This document shows positions 44,627-52,472 of a DNA stretch of 64,000 nucleotides, piece after piece. Origin of the DNA: Halomonas smyrnensis AAD6 (GTDB lineage: Bacteria > Pseudomonadota > Gammaproteobacteria > Pseudomonadales > Halomonadaceae); NCBI RefSeq assembly GCF_000265245.1, contig NZ_AJKS02000002.1, forward strand, positions 186,001-250,000, written 5' to 3'. Each line of letters begins with the position of its first letter. The stretch's first letter is position 1. A program made the position numbers and the translations under genes. The notes below the pieces were generated by a model, which saw nothing but the letters and a program-made list of their open reading frames with translations, was not told the DNA's origin and searched no databases.

Positions 44627-45078
44627 CAGTTCACCTCCAGGACAGACAGCGGCCCCAGTGGCAGCGCCAGGTCGAGGGCGAAGTTGAAGATCAGAAACAC
44701 CACCACGCCGGCCACGCCACCGGTGACATAGGCCCGGACCGGGGGGGCGCCCATGCGCCAGCACAGCGTGCCCACCGCCAGCAGGGTGCTGAGGATGAAG
44801 CCGAGCGGCTGCAGCAGCGCGGTGTAGACGATCAGCACCGCCACAGCGATCAGCAGCTCGGCGCCGGTGCGGCTCCAGGGCCAGGCGTTATCCGGGTCGG
44901 GACGCACGATCAGATAGAGGCTGGACAGCGCCAGCACGACGGAAAGCAGCAGCGGGAAGGTCTCGGGGCCGACGCCCTCGGACCCGCCGAACGGTTCGGG
45001 AAACTGGGTAGCACCCCAGCCGTACGCGACGGCCAGGGCGATCAACAGGACCCCGAAGATGCGGTCGTTGAAGGTCAT
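44626..45078 (-). CDS. tctB: Tripartite tricarboxylate transporter small permease TctB
   Basis: 150 aa with four predicted membrane segments (FGVLLIALAVAYGWGA; FPLLLSVVLALSSLYLIV; LLIAVAVLIVYTALLQPL; GVAGVVVFLIFNFALDLA). It is the small membrane subunit of the TTT transporter. It lies between tctC (4-base ATGA overlap) and tctA (1-base overlap). Confidence 0.93.
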   Translation of the reverse strand: MTFNDRIFGVLLIALAVAYGWGATQFPEPFGGSEGVGPETFPLLLSVVLALSSLYLIVRPDPDNAWPWSRTGAELLIAVAVLIVYTALLQPLGFILSTLLAVGTLCWRMGAPPVRAYVTGGVAGVVVFLIFNFALDLALPLGPLSVLEVN

Positions 45079-46061
45079 TCCTGAATCAGCCCGATATCCT
45101 TGGAGAGGGTCTCAATATCGTCAATCTGTTCCTTGACGAACTGCTCGAACTCACCGGCGCTCATGTGGAACGGCATCAGGCCGTTGCTGGCCATCACGTC
45201 CTTCCATTCCTCACTCGTGTACAGGCTGTCCATGGCATCCATCCAGTACTGCTTGGCGTCGTCGGAGACGTCGGCCGGCATGTAGAAGCCGCGCCAGTTC
45301 GGACCGATGGCGTCGATGCCCTGCTCGCGGGCGGTGGGGATGTCGCTGTACTCGCCCGGCAGGCGCTCCTCGGAGAGCACGGCCAGGACCCGCAGGTCAC
45401 CGGATTCCAGGAAGCCCTGGGCCTCGGAGATGTCGCCGGTGAAAGCATTGACATGCCCACCGACCACCTGGGTCATGGCCTCACCACCGCCGGTATAGGA
45501 GAGGTACTTGATGTGTGGCAGATCCGAGATCCCGGCTTCCTGGGCCATCATTAACACCTTGAGATGGTCCCAGCCGCCCTTCGAACTGCCACCGGCGAAG
45601 GTGACAGCCTGAGGATCGTTTTGCAGCGCATCCACCACATCCTGCAAGGACTGGTAAGGCGCGTCGTCGGCCACCGCGATGATGCCGTAATCCGCTCCCA
45701 GAGCACCGATCCAGTTGACCATCTCGGCATCTAGGCCCTGGAACTGTCCCTGAGCCAGGCGGGTGGTCGTGGCGGTAGAGGCGGCAACCAGCAATTGGTC
45801 GTCCCCCTCACGCTTGCTGACCACGTGAGCATAGGCCACGCCGCCGCTAGCCCCCGGCATGTTGACGGTTTGTACGCTGCGCGGCACCAGTTCCAGGTCT
45901 TCCATCACCGTGCCGACACTCCGGCAAGTGAAGTCCCAGCCACCGCCAGGATCGGCAGGTGCCAGGCACTCCACCTTGCCTTCCGGTTCGAAAGCATGGG
46001 CTTGGGTGACGCTGGCAGCAGCGAGGGATGCAGCGATGAGGAGGCGTCGAGCAGTTGTCAT
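45075..46061 (-). CDS. tctC: Tripartite tricarboxylate transporter substrate-binding protein TctC
   Basis: 328 aa with signal peptide ending THAHA-like TQAHA. The mature protein starts FEPEGKVECLAPADPGGGWD, the Bug/TctC substrate motif (usually APGGGTD). NMPGASGGVAYAHV and GWDHLKVLMM are further family marks. The Cys pair C-L-A-P / F-T-C near the N-terminus could form a disulfide. Periplasmic receptor for the TctAB permease; first gene of the operon. Confidence 0.94.
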   Translation of the reverse strand: MTTARRLLIAASLAAASVTQAHAFEPEGKVECLAPADPGGGWDFTCRSVGTVMEDLELVPRSVQTVNMPGASGGVAYAHVVSKREGDDQLLVAASTATTTRLAQGQFQGLDAEMVNWIGALGADYGIIAVADDAPYQSLQDVVDALQNDPQAVTFAGGSSKGGWDHLKVLMMAQEAGISDLPHIKYLSYTGGGEAMTQVVGGHVNAFTGDISEAQGFLESGDLRVLAVLSEERLPGEYSDIPTAREQGIDAIGPNWRGFYMPADVSDDAKQYWMDAMDSLYTSEEWKDVMASNGLMPFHMSAGEFEQFVKEQIDDIETLSKDIGLIQE

Positions 46062-46217
46062 GGTGTTACCTCAAGCGTTTCAGTTTCTCTTGTTAGAACT
46101 TGTTGCGTCTGGGGAAACTAGGTATGTAATGGGTGTCCGTCAAGACGCCAGCACAAAAAACTCGACCAAAGTCGAGCAACTTGACTGTGTCCCGCATGCG
46201 GGACTTTCAAACGACGA

Positions 46218-46310
46218 ACGGCGCCGCGAGGGGCGCCGTGTAGCGGATGGCTAGACACTCTCGAGGTACTTGATCACGCCCTCGCGGCCACATTGGCCCC
46301 AATGGCGCAT
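46218..46310 (-). pseudogene. Possible 3' remnant of an unknown gene with its terminator
   Basis: A minus frame ends CGREGVIKYLESV then TAG (46251-46253), reminiscent of the GREG...KEYLE end of aldehyde dehydrogenases. A hairpin ACGGCGCC/GGCGCCGT (46218-46239) follows as a possible terminator. Only about 20 codons are plausible. The rest of 46062-46422 shows nothing I can support. Confidence 0.25.
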
Positions 46311-46422
46311 ATCAGCAGACAGTTGTGGGGGCTTCCCCACCTAGTTGGACCCCAGCCGTCAGGCGTTGACCCCGGGGCAGGGGCAGCCAATGACGCGGGG
46401 AAAAGACCGATGAACCGCAACG

Positions 46423-46596
46423 TCAGGAGGCTTCTTCACCCGCCGCTGAAAGGTGCATGTCTTGCGTGCTGGGAAGCGGTAACTCCGAGCTGAAGCGCTC
46501 CAGATGACGTATCTGGTCATCGGTCAGCTCGATCTTCTGCTCGCGTGTGGTCCGCTCGAGGCGCAGGAGACGCTCATGGACAGGTAATTCGGGCAT
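46423..46596 (-). CDS. Small hypothetical protein (doubtful)
   Basis: 57 aa (MPELPVHERLLRLERTTREQ ... LSAAGEEAS). The central segment EQKIELTDDQIRHLERF looks helical and protein-like, but the start lies inside the T-run of a terminator and lacks a ribosome site. Confidence 0.3.
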   Translation of the reverse strand: MPELPVHERLLRLERTTREQKIELTDDQIRHLERFSSELPLPSTQDMHLSAAGEEAS

Positions 46597-46597
46597 G

Positions 46598-46628
46598 AAA
46601 AAGCCCACCCTTCTTTCAAGGGTGGGCT
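46598..46628 (-). terminator. Strong terminator of the 69-aa gene
   Basis: AGCCCACCCTT / AAGGGTGGGCT, an 11-bp perfect stem with a 5-base loop, followed on the minus strand by five T. It lies 27 bases after the stop of the 69-aa gene. Confidence 0.88.
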
Positions 46629-46654
46629 GATCGTGTCTGGTCCCGCCATGGGGA

Positions 46655-46864
46655 TCACATGGAGTCGAGCAGTTCCTGCCGGTGGCGTCCGACCGTCTTG
46701 ATCGATACCTCATGGGCCTCTGCGTGTGCACGCGCCATGGCCTCTGAGCTGGCCCAGACACCTCTTGCCTTTCGTGCGCCTCCTAATACGACAGGGCGCC
46801 CCGAGCGTGACGTGCCCAGGAGCTCCTCTCGCCGGTCATCGGGCCTCGTTGCTTCACTGCTCAT
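46655..46864 (-). CDS. Small hypothetical protein (69 aa)
   Basis: 69 aa, MSSEATRPDDRREELLGTSR ... HEVSIKTVGRHRQELLDSM. Charged, with an HTH-like or helical C-terminal segment. A good ribosome site (GGGAG, 8 bases) and a strong downstream terminator support it as a real monocistronic gene. Family not recognised. Confidence 0.6.
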   Translation of the reverse strand: MSSEATRPDDRREELLGTSRSGRPVVLGGARKARGVWASSEAMARAHAEAHEVSIKTVGRHRQELLDSM

Positions 46865-46938
46865 GTTGGTCTCCCTCAGAGGTTGGGTTGTTGGCGTCTT
46901 GACCATCAGCATACCTATCAAGCGGAAGATGTCCCAGT

Positions 46939-47125
46939 GTGAGGTTTCTAGGGCTGGTTCCCAGCGAGCACAGTAGTGGCTCACGTCGCCGGCAGGGGGC
47001 GATCACGCTGACAGGTAACAGCCACGCTCGGCGAATGCTGGTGGAATCGGCGTGGAGCTATCGCTTCCCGGCGCGCCAGACGATGCATTTAAAGCGCAAA
47101 GCGGCCAATGCGCCGGAGGACCTGG
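46939..47125 (+). pseudogene. IS110 family transposase fragment
   Basis: [20 protein letters not shown] followed by [20 protein letters not shown] is the conserved C-terminal (transposase_20) region of IS110/IS1111 transposases. Both ends are missing: similarity starts abruptly at FLGLVPSE and ends near APEDLA, directly abutting the AbiEii remnant. Confidence 0.85.
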
Positions 47126-47128
47126 CGC

Positions 47129-47622
47129 TTAGAAGAGTGCTTCCAATTCTTCACGTTGGGCGATATGTTTTTCAGTATTCTTCTCGATCAGCTTTTTCAA
47201 GTTGATCAGTTTCCAGCGCACGGCGGAGAGGTCGGCAGCTTGTGGGCGGTCAATGGCGGTAAAGTCCGGACTGCCGCTATGCAGAGTCAGCAGGAAGCGT
47301 TTGGTGTCTTCATCGAGACGGGATCGGATATCCGCAATGAGCCGAGTGCGGGTTTCCTGTAATTCGTCAAGGCTGACTAGAATCTTCGTCATGCCTTCGA
47401 ATTCTTGTGCATAGGGCCGGGCAATATCGATGAAGTCTGGATTTAGTAGTTCATGCGCGGGGCGCGATGATCAAGCGACTATAGACTCGAAGAAAGTACG
47501 GTAACAGGTCGTCGCTCATGCCTTCATCTTCGTAGAGAAGTATCACACTGATAGCATGTCACGCGGATGCATGGCGCTCATCAGCTGTCTGCTTTTTGCT
47601 TCCAAATGGGCTTGGCCGCAAA
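47129..47622 (-). pseudogene. abiEii: AbiEii/AbiGii nucleotidyltransferase toxin, 5'-truncated with two frameshifts
   Basis: Reading from the IS30 edge on the minus strand: AHLEAKSRQLMSAMHPRDML, frameshift, VILLYEDEGMSDDLLPYFLR, frameshift near 47465, AHELLNPDFIDIARPYAQEF, then MTKILVSLDELQETRTRL to [14 protein letters not shown]. The order HPRD ... LLNPDF.DIA ... KWKL.NLK ... [12 protein letters not shown] is that of AbiEii toxins. The N-terminal nucleotidyltransferase site is lost at the IS30 junction. Confidence 0.85.
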
Positions 47623-48699
47623 TTCTGAGTGCAACACCTGACCGAATCGGTAAGGTGTTGTACCCATGTCATATTCTGAACTCTGCATCGAAGAACGTGC
47701 GACGATCCAAGTCAGCCTCGCGCAGGGCTTGAGCATCAGGAAGGTGGCAGCTCTGCTCGAGCGGTCTCCGTCGACGATCAGCCGAGAGATACGCCGCAAT
47801 GGAGCGTCCGATGGCAGATATCGTGTGTCGCATGCGCAACAGCGTCGCCAGGATCGCCGGACAGTCTGTCGGCCAAGGCGCAAGCTGCTTCCTGGAAGTC
47901 CACGCTTCGTCTTGATTCAGCACATGCTGCGTCAGCGCTTGTCCCCCGAGCAGATCAGCGGCAAGCTCAAGCATATGAATATCCCTGACCTCCGAGACGC
48001 CTACGTCTGCCGTGAAACGATCTACAACGCCATCTATGCGTTGCCCGTCGGCGAGCTACGAAAAGAGTTGATCCACTGCCTGCGGCAAGGAAAATCGACT
48101 CGCAAGCCGCGGCGTGGGCAAGTCGACCGGCGCAACCAGATCCCTGATATGGTCAGCATTCACCTCCGCCCTCCCGAGGTGGAGAAACGTGAATTCCCAG
48201 GGCATTGGGAAGGTGACCTGATCAAAGGCAAGGGCAATGCATCGGCTATCGGTACCCTTGTGGAACTGAAAAGCGGTTATCTGATCTTGGCCAAGATGCA
48301 CGATGCGACCGCTACCTCTGCCGTGGAAGGCTTTAGCGCTGCGCTGAACCGCATGCCGTTGGCTGCACGGAAGAGCATGACGTATGACCAGGGGCGCGAA
48401 ATGACGCAGCACGCACAGATCACCCAGAATACCGGTGTTGCCATCTATTTCTGTGATCCGCATAGCCCGTGGCAAAGAGGTGCCAACGAAAATATCAATG
48501 GGCTCATACGGCAGTACTTGCCCAAGGGAACGGATCTATCGGTCTACAGCCAGCAAGAACTGGATGAGATAGCGCTTGAGCTCAACATGCGCCCGCGGAA
48601 GCGGTTCGACTTCAAATGTCCCATTGAAATGATGAGTGAACTGATGGCGCAGTACCATGATGCTCCGTCATCAATGCATTGACGGTGTTGCACTCAGAA
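47623..48699 (+). mobile_element. Intact IS30-family insertion sequence (about 1.08 kb)
   Basis: Terminal inverted repeats TTCTGAGTGCAACACC (47623-47638) and its perfect complement (48684-48699) enclose a full transposase gene. The bases next to the two ends do not match, and the flanking half-genes are unrelated, so the element marks a deletion junction. Confidence 0.92.
47666..48682 (+). CDS. IS30 family transposase
   Basis: 338 aa. N-terminal HTH (YSELCIEERATIQVSLAQGL, VAALLERSPSTISREIRRNG). The DDE domain has GHWEGDLIKG (Asp), MTYDQGREM (Asp) and QRGANENINGLIRQYLPKG (Glu). Full length and in frame, so probably active. Confidence 0.95.
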   Translation: MSYSELCIEERATIQVSLAQGLSIRKVAALLERSPSTISREIRRNGASDGRYRVSHAQQRRQDRRTVCRPRRKLLPGSPRFVLIQHMLRQRLSPEQISGKLKHMNIPDLRDAYVCRETIYNAIYALPVGELRKELIHCLRQGKSTRKPRRGQVDRRNQIPDMVSIHLRPPEVEKREFPGHWEGDLIKGKGNASAIGTLVELKSGYLILAKMHDATATSAVEGFSAALNRMPLAARKSMTYDQGREMTQHAQITQNTGVAIYFCDPHSPWQRGANENINGLIRQYLPKGTDLSVYSQQELDEIALELNMRPRKRFDFKCPIEMMSELMAQYHDAPSSMH

Positions 48700-49090
48700 C
48701 CTGCATCCGCCCATCTTCACCTTTAATAGATTCAATTATATCCGGCTCAACAGCAATATCTCTCAGAGAGCGTAAGACAGACTCTCCAATGGAACCCGGA
48801 AGACGCGCCATTGTTTTAGAAAATTCTCCACCCACCCCTAGCGAAAAAAAGCCCTCTCCCAAGCAAGGAAACTTCTTAGGCAGCGTACTATAGGTACTAA
48901 CATCGGTAGTCTGACCTTTAAACCCGATTTTAATATCACCTATGTCATGAAACACCCCATTCTTGTCGTGGAGCGACAAATGAAACATGGTAATGTAGGA
49001 ATAATCATTCCAAAGATCAATCTTAAGGTAGGCAGTTTCTCTACCACCTGAAGGCACCCATTCACTCTTTGATAAAACACAAAACTCCAT
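48700..49090 (-). pseudogene. 5' fragment of an unknown AT-rich gene cut by IS30
   Basis: About 130 residues: MEFCVLSKSEWVPSGGRETA, YLKIDLWNDYSYITMFHLSL, DIGDIKIGFKGQTTD and LGEGFFSLGVGGEFSKTMARL, then IS30 sequence. This looks like the N-terminal domain of a longer protein of unknown function. GC is much lower than around it. Start at ATG 49090 (GGAGG 10 bases upstream) or GTG 49096 (4 bases). Its remainder is absent beyond the IS. Confidence 0.6.
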
Positions 49091-49443
49091 TAGCACTATA
49101 CCTCCAAAAAAAACCTAAAACCTGCCAGGTTCAAAAAATCAAACCAACCATTCGTCAAAATGCCCGGCACTCAACCAACACCTTTTGACCTCTTCTATCA
49201 AACAACAAGCACAGATAAAAAATAAATCCCATGGATTACAAGACAACTATTATGCCAGCGGCATCCACCTGCCTTTAAGGATAAAGACCCAAAAAGCATT
49301 GGCACAACTATAAAAGCATAACTCACCACTGTCGCATATCCATGTCCACCAACGTTTCCATGGACCCTTGACGCAGCGCAACATTAAAAGGGCGGCTAGC
49401 GTAAAGCCCCGGCAAGGCACGAGGTAGAAATAAAGAATGAGGG
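49091..49443. other. AT-rich intergenic stretch
   Basis: About 350 bp, low GC, upstream of the truncated gene. Contains runs of A and no supported gene, hairpin or repeat. Probably foreign DNA delivered with the truncated gene. Confidence 0.4.
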
Positions 49444-49478
49444 AAAAAAACGCGGGGCACACCATCGGCGTGCCCCGC
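49444..49478 (-). terminator. Terminator of the decayed outer-membrane protein gene
   Basis: GCGGGGCAC / GTGCCCCGC stem (49452-49478) followed on the minus strand by seven T. It is a close relative of the terminator at 50741-50775. Confidence 0.85.
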
Positions 49479-49502
49479 ATTATCAGGCAACGGCCAAGCT
49501 GT

Positions 49503-49625
49503 TAGAAGGTGTAGAAGCCCCCCAGCGGTAACCATATCGAGTTTGCCGATCTCGTCAGCCTCGAGGCCGTAGACCGGGTCGGTGCAGGAATCATCGTGGG
49601 CCATGCCGCGGCGCTCGCCGAGTGG
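49503..49625 (-). pseudogene. Decayed second copy of the 180-aa outer-membrane barrel gene (3' part)
   Basis: On the minus strand the sequence aligns with the 3' end of the gene at 50802: ERRGMAHDDSC, DPVYGLEADEIGKLDMVTAG and a terminal YTF, compared with ERRGRGLTRDYSG, DPVYGLG..., DADEIGDIDMVTAGVVYTF. About 25 residues are deleted after DPVYGL and the last residues are frameshifted. Terminator and stop spacing are also shared, so this is a true duplicate, not chance. Confidence 0.8.
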
Positions 49626-49703
49626 ATCCACCGGGCCTGAGCCGGCATGATTCCCTCTTCCGCTTTGCCCTCTCTCTCAGCCACACCCCCACGAGGAGTC
49701 TCC

Positions 49704-50708
49704 ATGTCGACCGTGTTCGCTCGCCTCAAGGACGTCGCTTCGCCCCGCATCGGCCTGGGCGCCATGAACCTCTCCCACGGTTACGGCAGCCCGATGCCGG
49801 AGCCCGAGGCGGTGCGCGCCCTGCAGGCGGCCGTCGACATGGGCTATCGCCACGTCGATACCGCGACCCTCTACGGGGCCACGGCCAACGAGTCGCTGGT
49901 GGGCAAGGCGCTGGCGAGCCGGCGCGACGAGATCCTGCTGGCCAGCAAGTGCGGCATGGCCATCGATCCCGAGCAGGGCAAGAAAGTGATCGACGGCCGT
50001 CCGGCGACGCTGCGCCGGCAGTGCGAGGCGAGCCTCGGGCGGCTGGGCACCGACCATCTGGACCTCTACTACCTGCATCGCTGGGACAAGCGCGTGCCGA
50101 TCGAGGAGAGCGTGGGCGAGCTGGGGCGCCTGGTGGAGGAAGGCAAGATCGGCGGCGTCGGCCTGTCAGAGGTGTCCGCCGCGACCCTGCGCCGGGCCCG
50201 GGCCGAGCACCCCATCGCCGCGGTGCAGTCGGAGTACTCGCTGTGGACGCGCAACCCGGAGATCGGGCTGATCGCGGCGTGTCGCGAGGCAAACACGGCG
50301 ATGGTGGCGTTCAGCCCGCTGGGCCGGGGCTTCCTGTCCGGCGCGGTGGAAGACCCGGCGCGCCTGGAGGAGAGCGACATGCGCCGCAGCATGCCGCGCT
50401 TCAGCGCCGAGCATTTTCCGCACAACCTCCGCCTGCTGGACGACCTCAAGGACGTGGCGAGGGAGCTGGACACCACCTCCGGCCAGCTGGCCCTGGCCTG
50501 GCTGCTGGCCAAGGGCGACGACATCCTCCCCATCCCCGGCTCGCGCTCCGTCGCGCACATGCGCGAGAACCTGGCGGCGGCATCGCTGCGCCTGGACGCC
50601 GCGACCGTCGCCCGGCTGGACACCCTGCTGACGCCCGACCAAGTGCAGGGCGGCCGCTACGGCGAGGCCGCCCAGGCGGACGTCGACACCGAGGAATTCG
50701 GCGCCTGA
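49704..50708 (+). CDS. Aldo/keto reductase
   Basis: 334 aa (beta/alpha)8 NADPH-dependent oxidoreductase. Catalytic Asp and Tyr in HVDTATLYGATANE, Lys in LLASKCGM, and His in DLYYLHRWD. The NADPH site is LPIPGSRSVAHMRENLAA. Substrate unknown. GAGGAG before ATG 49704 sets the start. It lies between the decayed and the intact copy of the outer-membrane barrel gene. Confidence 0.94.
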   Translation: MSTVFARLKDVASPRIGLGAMNLSHGYGSPMPEPEAVRALQAAVDMGYRHVDTATLYGATANESLVGKALASRRDEILLASKCGMAIDPEQGKKVIDGRPATLRRQCEASLGRLGTDHLDLYYLHRWDKRVPIEESVGELGRLVEEGKIGGVGLSEVSAATLRRARAEHPIAAVQSEYSLWTRNPEIGLIAACREANTAMVAFSPLGRGFLSGAVEDPARLEESDMRRSMPRFSAEHFPHNLRLLDDLKDVARELDTTSGQLALAWLLAKGDDILPIPGSRSVAHMRENLAAASLRLDAATVARLDTLLTPDQVQGGRYGEAAQADVDTEEFGA

Positions 50709-50740
50709 CGGAGCCCGGCCCGGGTACAGCAAGTGGAAAC

Positions 50741-50775
50741 AAAAACGCGGGGCACGCCATCGGCGCGCCCCGCGT
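50741..50775. terminator. Bidirectional terminator between aldo/keto reductase and outer-membrane gene
   Basis: ACGCGGGGC / GCCCCGCGT stem (50745-50775) with five A on the left, giving TTTTT on the minus strand. Confidence 0.85.
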
Positions 50776-50801
50776 CATTCGGCAACGGCGGCGCGGTCAG
50801 G

Positions 50802-51344
50802 TCAGAAGGTGTAGACGACGCCGGCGGTGACCATGTCGATATCGCCGATCTCGTCGGCATCGAGGCGTTCCACCTCCACGCGGCCGGTGAGGTCGAGCAG
50901 TTCGAAGCGCGCGCCCAGGCCGTAGACCGGGTCGGTGCCGGAGTAGTCGCGGGTCAGGCCGCGGCCGCGACGCTCGGCGTCCCAGTCGGCCAGGCCGGCC
51001 TTGGCGTAGACGCCCAGCGGGCCGAAGCTCATCCCGGCCACGCCCATGGCCTCGAAGGCCTCCACGTCCAGCGTGCCGGAGCGGCCGTCCACCTCGCCGT
51101 TCAGGCTGTCGCCGTTGACGTAGCCGAGCTCGGCGCCCAGGTCGAGGAACGGCAGCCAGCCGACGTTGTAGCCGGCGGTCAGCTTATACATGTCGGCTTC
51201 GTCGTCGAAGTCGTGATCGCCGTGCATCTGGCCCAGGCCGCCGCCCAGGTAGAGGCCGGTGGCGAAGGCGGGCGCGGCGGTCACGGCCAGGCCGGTGGCC
51301 AGGGTGGCGGCGAGCAGGGAGCGCAGGGGCGTCTTGCGGGACAT
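50802..51344 (-). CDS. Small outer-membrane beta-barrel protein
   Basis: 180 aa. Signal peptide (MSRKTPLRSLLAATLATGLA, cut after FA). Alternating amphipathic strands start GLYLGGGLGQMHG and end VDMVTAGVVYTF-like MVTAGVVYTF with the C-terminal Phe recognised by BAM. Resembles 8-stranded OmpA/OmpW-like or YfaZ-type porin-family proteins. Ligand unknown. A decayed copy of its 3' end lies at 49503. Confidence 0.85.
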   Translation of the reverse strand: MSRKTPLRSLLAATLATGLAVTAAPAFATGLYLGGGLGQMHGDHDFDDEADMYKLTAGYNVGWLPFLDLGAELGYVNGDSLNGEVDGRSGTLDVEAFEAMGVAGMSFGPLGVYAKAGLADWDAERRGRGLTRDYSGTDPVYGLGARFELLDLTGRVEVERLDADEIGDIDMVTAGVVYTF

Positions 51345-51546
51345 ATCTCTCGATTCCTTTCGACACGGGATGGGGCGCGTAGTGTAGCGCGCCGGCCGCC
51401 GCCGGGTCAGGTCGCGGGGGGTGCGGTGTCCGCCGCCCGTGGCGGGCCCGGGGCGGCGCCAGGTTGCCAGGATTCAGGAGCCCGGCGCCGCGCAGGCATC
51501 GATGCCGCGCCAGTCGCGGGATGCGGCGCTGGCGAGCCCCTCTAGT

Positions 51547-51559
51547 GTTATGTTATAAC
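51547..51559. promoter_or_regulatory. Zur-type operator before the znu operon
   Basis: GTTATGTTATAAC is a near-perfect palindrome matching the gammaproteobacterial Zur core (GTTATA-N-TATAAC-like). It lies 30 bases before the first small ORF of the operon, so zinc-bound Zur would block transcription. Confidence 0.75.
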
Positions 51560-51588
51560 GCATGCCACTTTCGCGGAGATGTATCACC

Positions 51589-51738
51589 ATGGCGCATCGC
51601 TCCCATCGCCATCGCCCCGAAGGGCCCTGCCATTTCTCGCTGATGTCGCTGTCCGCCCCGCGCCGGCTGCTGCTGGTCGCGGCCCCGCTGGCGTTCCTGT
51701 GGCTGGCGGTGGCCTGGGCCACGGGAGGCTTCGCCTGA
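51589..51738 (+). CDS. Small membrane protein opening the znu operon
   Basis: 49 aa: MAHRSHRHRPEGPCHFSLMS, then the hydrophobic segment LLLVAAPLAFLWLAVAWATG. The N-terminus has four His and one Cys, a possible zinc-binding cluster, and there is a single membrane helix. The stop overlaps the znuC start by one base (TGATG), so it is co-translated with znuC. Upstream sequence CGGAGATGTATCACC gives a ribosome site. Not listed in textbook znu operons. Confidence 0.6.
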   Translation: MAHRSHRHRPEGPCHFSLMSLSAPRRLLLVAAPLAFLWLAVAWATGGFA

Positions 51739-52472
51739 TGGCACGCCTGCAACTGCACGACCTTCAACTCGCCCGCGGCGGCCAGACGGTGCTCGAGCAC
51801 CTCGACGGCCGCTTCCAGGACGGCGCGGTGACCGCGCTGATCGGCGCCAACGGCGCCGGCAAGAGCACCCTGATCGCCGCCATCATGGGCATGCTGACGC
51901 CGGTGTCAGGCCGCGTCGAGAGCCAGGTACCCAAGGAACGCCGCGCCTGGCTGCCCCAGCAGCTGGCCCTCGATCTGTCCTTCCCGATGAGCGTGGAGGA
52001 GCTGATCATGAGCGGCACCTGGCCCAGCCACGGCGCCTTCAAGGGCTACTGCGGCCCGCACTATCGCCGTGGCCGCGAGATCATGGCCCGCCTGGGCATC
52101 TCGCACCTGGCCCACCGCCAGCTCGGCGAGCTCTCCGGCGGCCAGCGCCAGCGCGCGCTGATCGGCCGCACCCTGATGCAGGAGGCCGAGCTGCTGCTGC
52201 TCGACGAACCCTTCGCCAACGTCGACGCCGAGACCGTCGAGGTGCTGATGGACGTGCTGCGCGACATGGCCGCCAAGGGCGCCACCCTGATCGTGGTGCT
52301 GCACGACATGGAGCAGCTCTCGCGCCTGGCCGACGACGTGCTGATGCTCTCCGGCGGCCACGGCCGCTGGGTCAGCCCCGAGGCGCTGCTGGAGTACAAC
52401 GCCGGCCAGCCGGCCCGCGCCCCGCGCCTGCCCTTCGATTTCCCCGAGGTCTCCCATGCTGGCTCTGCTTGA
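51738..52472 (+). CDS. znuC: Zinc ABC transporter ATP-binding protein ZnuC
   Basis: 244 aa ABC ATPase: Walker A GANGAGKST (about 32-40), Q-loop AWLPQQ, signature LSGGQRQRALIGR, Walker B LLLLDEPFANVD, switch His in VVLHDME. Energises zinc uptake with ZnuB and ZnuA. Chosen start ATG 51738 overlaps the small ORF stop; the frame extends upstream antisense to nothing recognisable. Its 3' end overlaps znuB by 17 bases. Confidence 0.95.
   Translation: MARLQLHDLQLARGGQTVLEHLDGRFQDGAVTALIGANGAGKSTLIAAIMGMLTPVSGRVESQVPKERRAWLPQQLALDLSFPMSVEELIMSGTWPSHGAFKGYCGPHYRRGREIMARLGISHLAHRQLGELSGGQRQRALIGRTLMQEAELLLLDEPFANVDAETVEVLMDVLRDMAAKGATLIVVLHDMEQLSRLADDVLMLSGGHGRWVSPEALLEYNAGQPARAPRLPFDFPEVSHAGSA

Noticed and set aside
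47581..47883. Continuation of the AT-rich gene across IS30 as an interrupted single gene.
   Set aside because: The sequence left of IS30 reads as AbiEii in an alternative frame (AHLEAKSRQLMSAMHPRDML), so the two sides are different genes.
49250..49480. A 76-codon minus frame with hydrophobic residues before the aldo/keto reductase.
   Set aside because: It overlaps the terminator of the decayed outer-membrane gene, lacks a ribosome site and is rich in Trp/Cys from non-coding composition.
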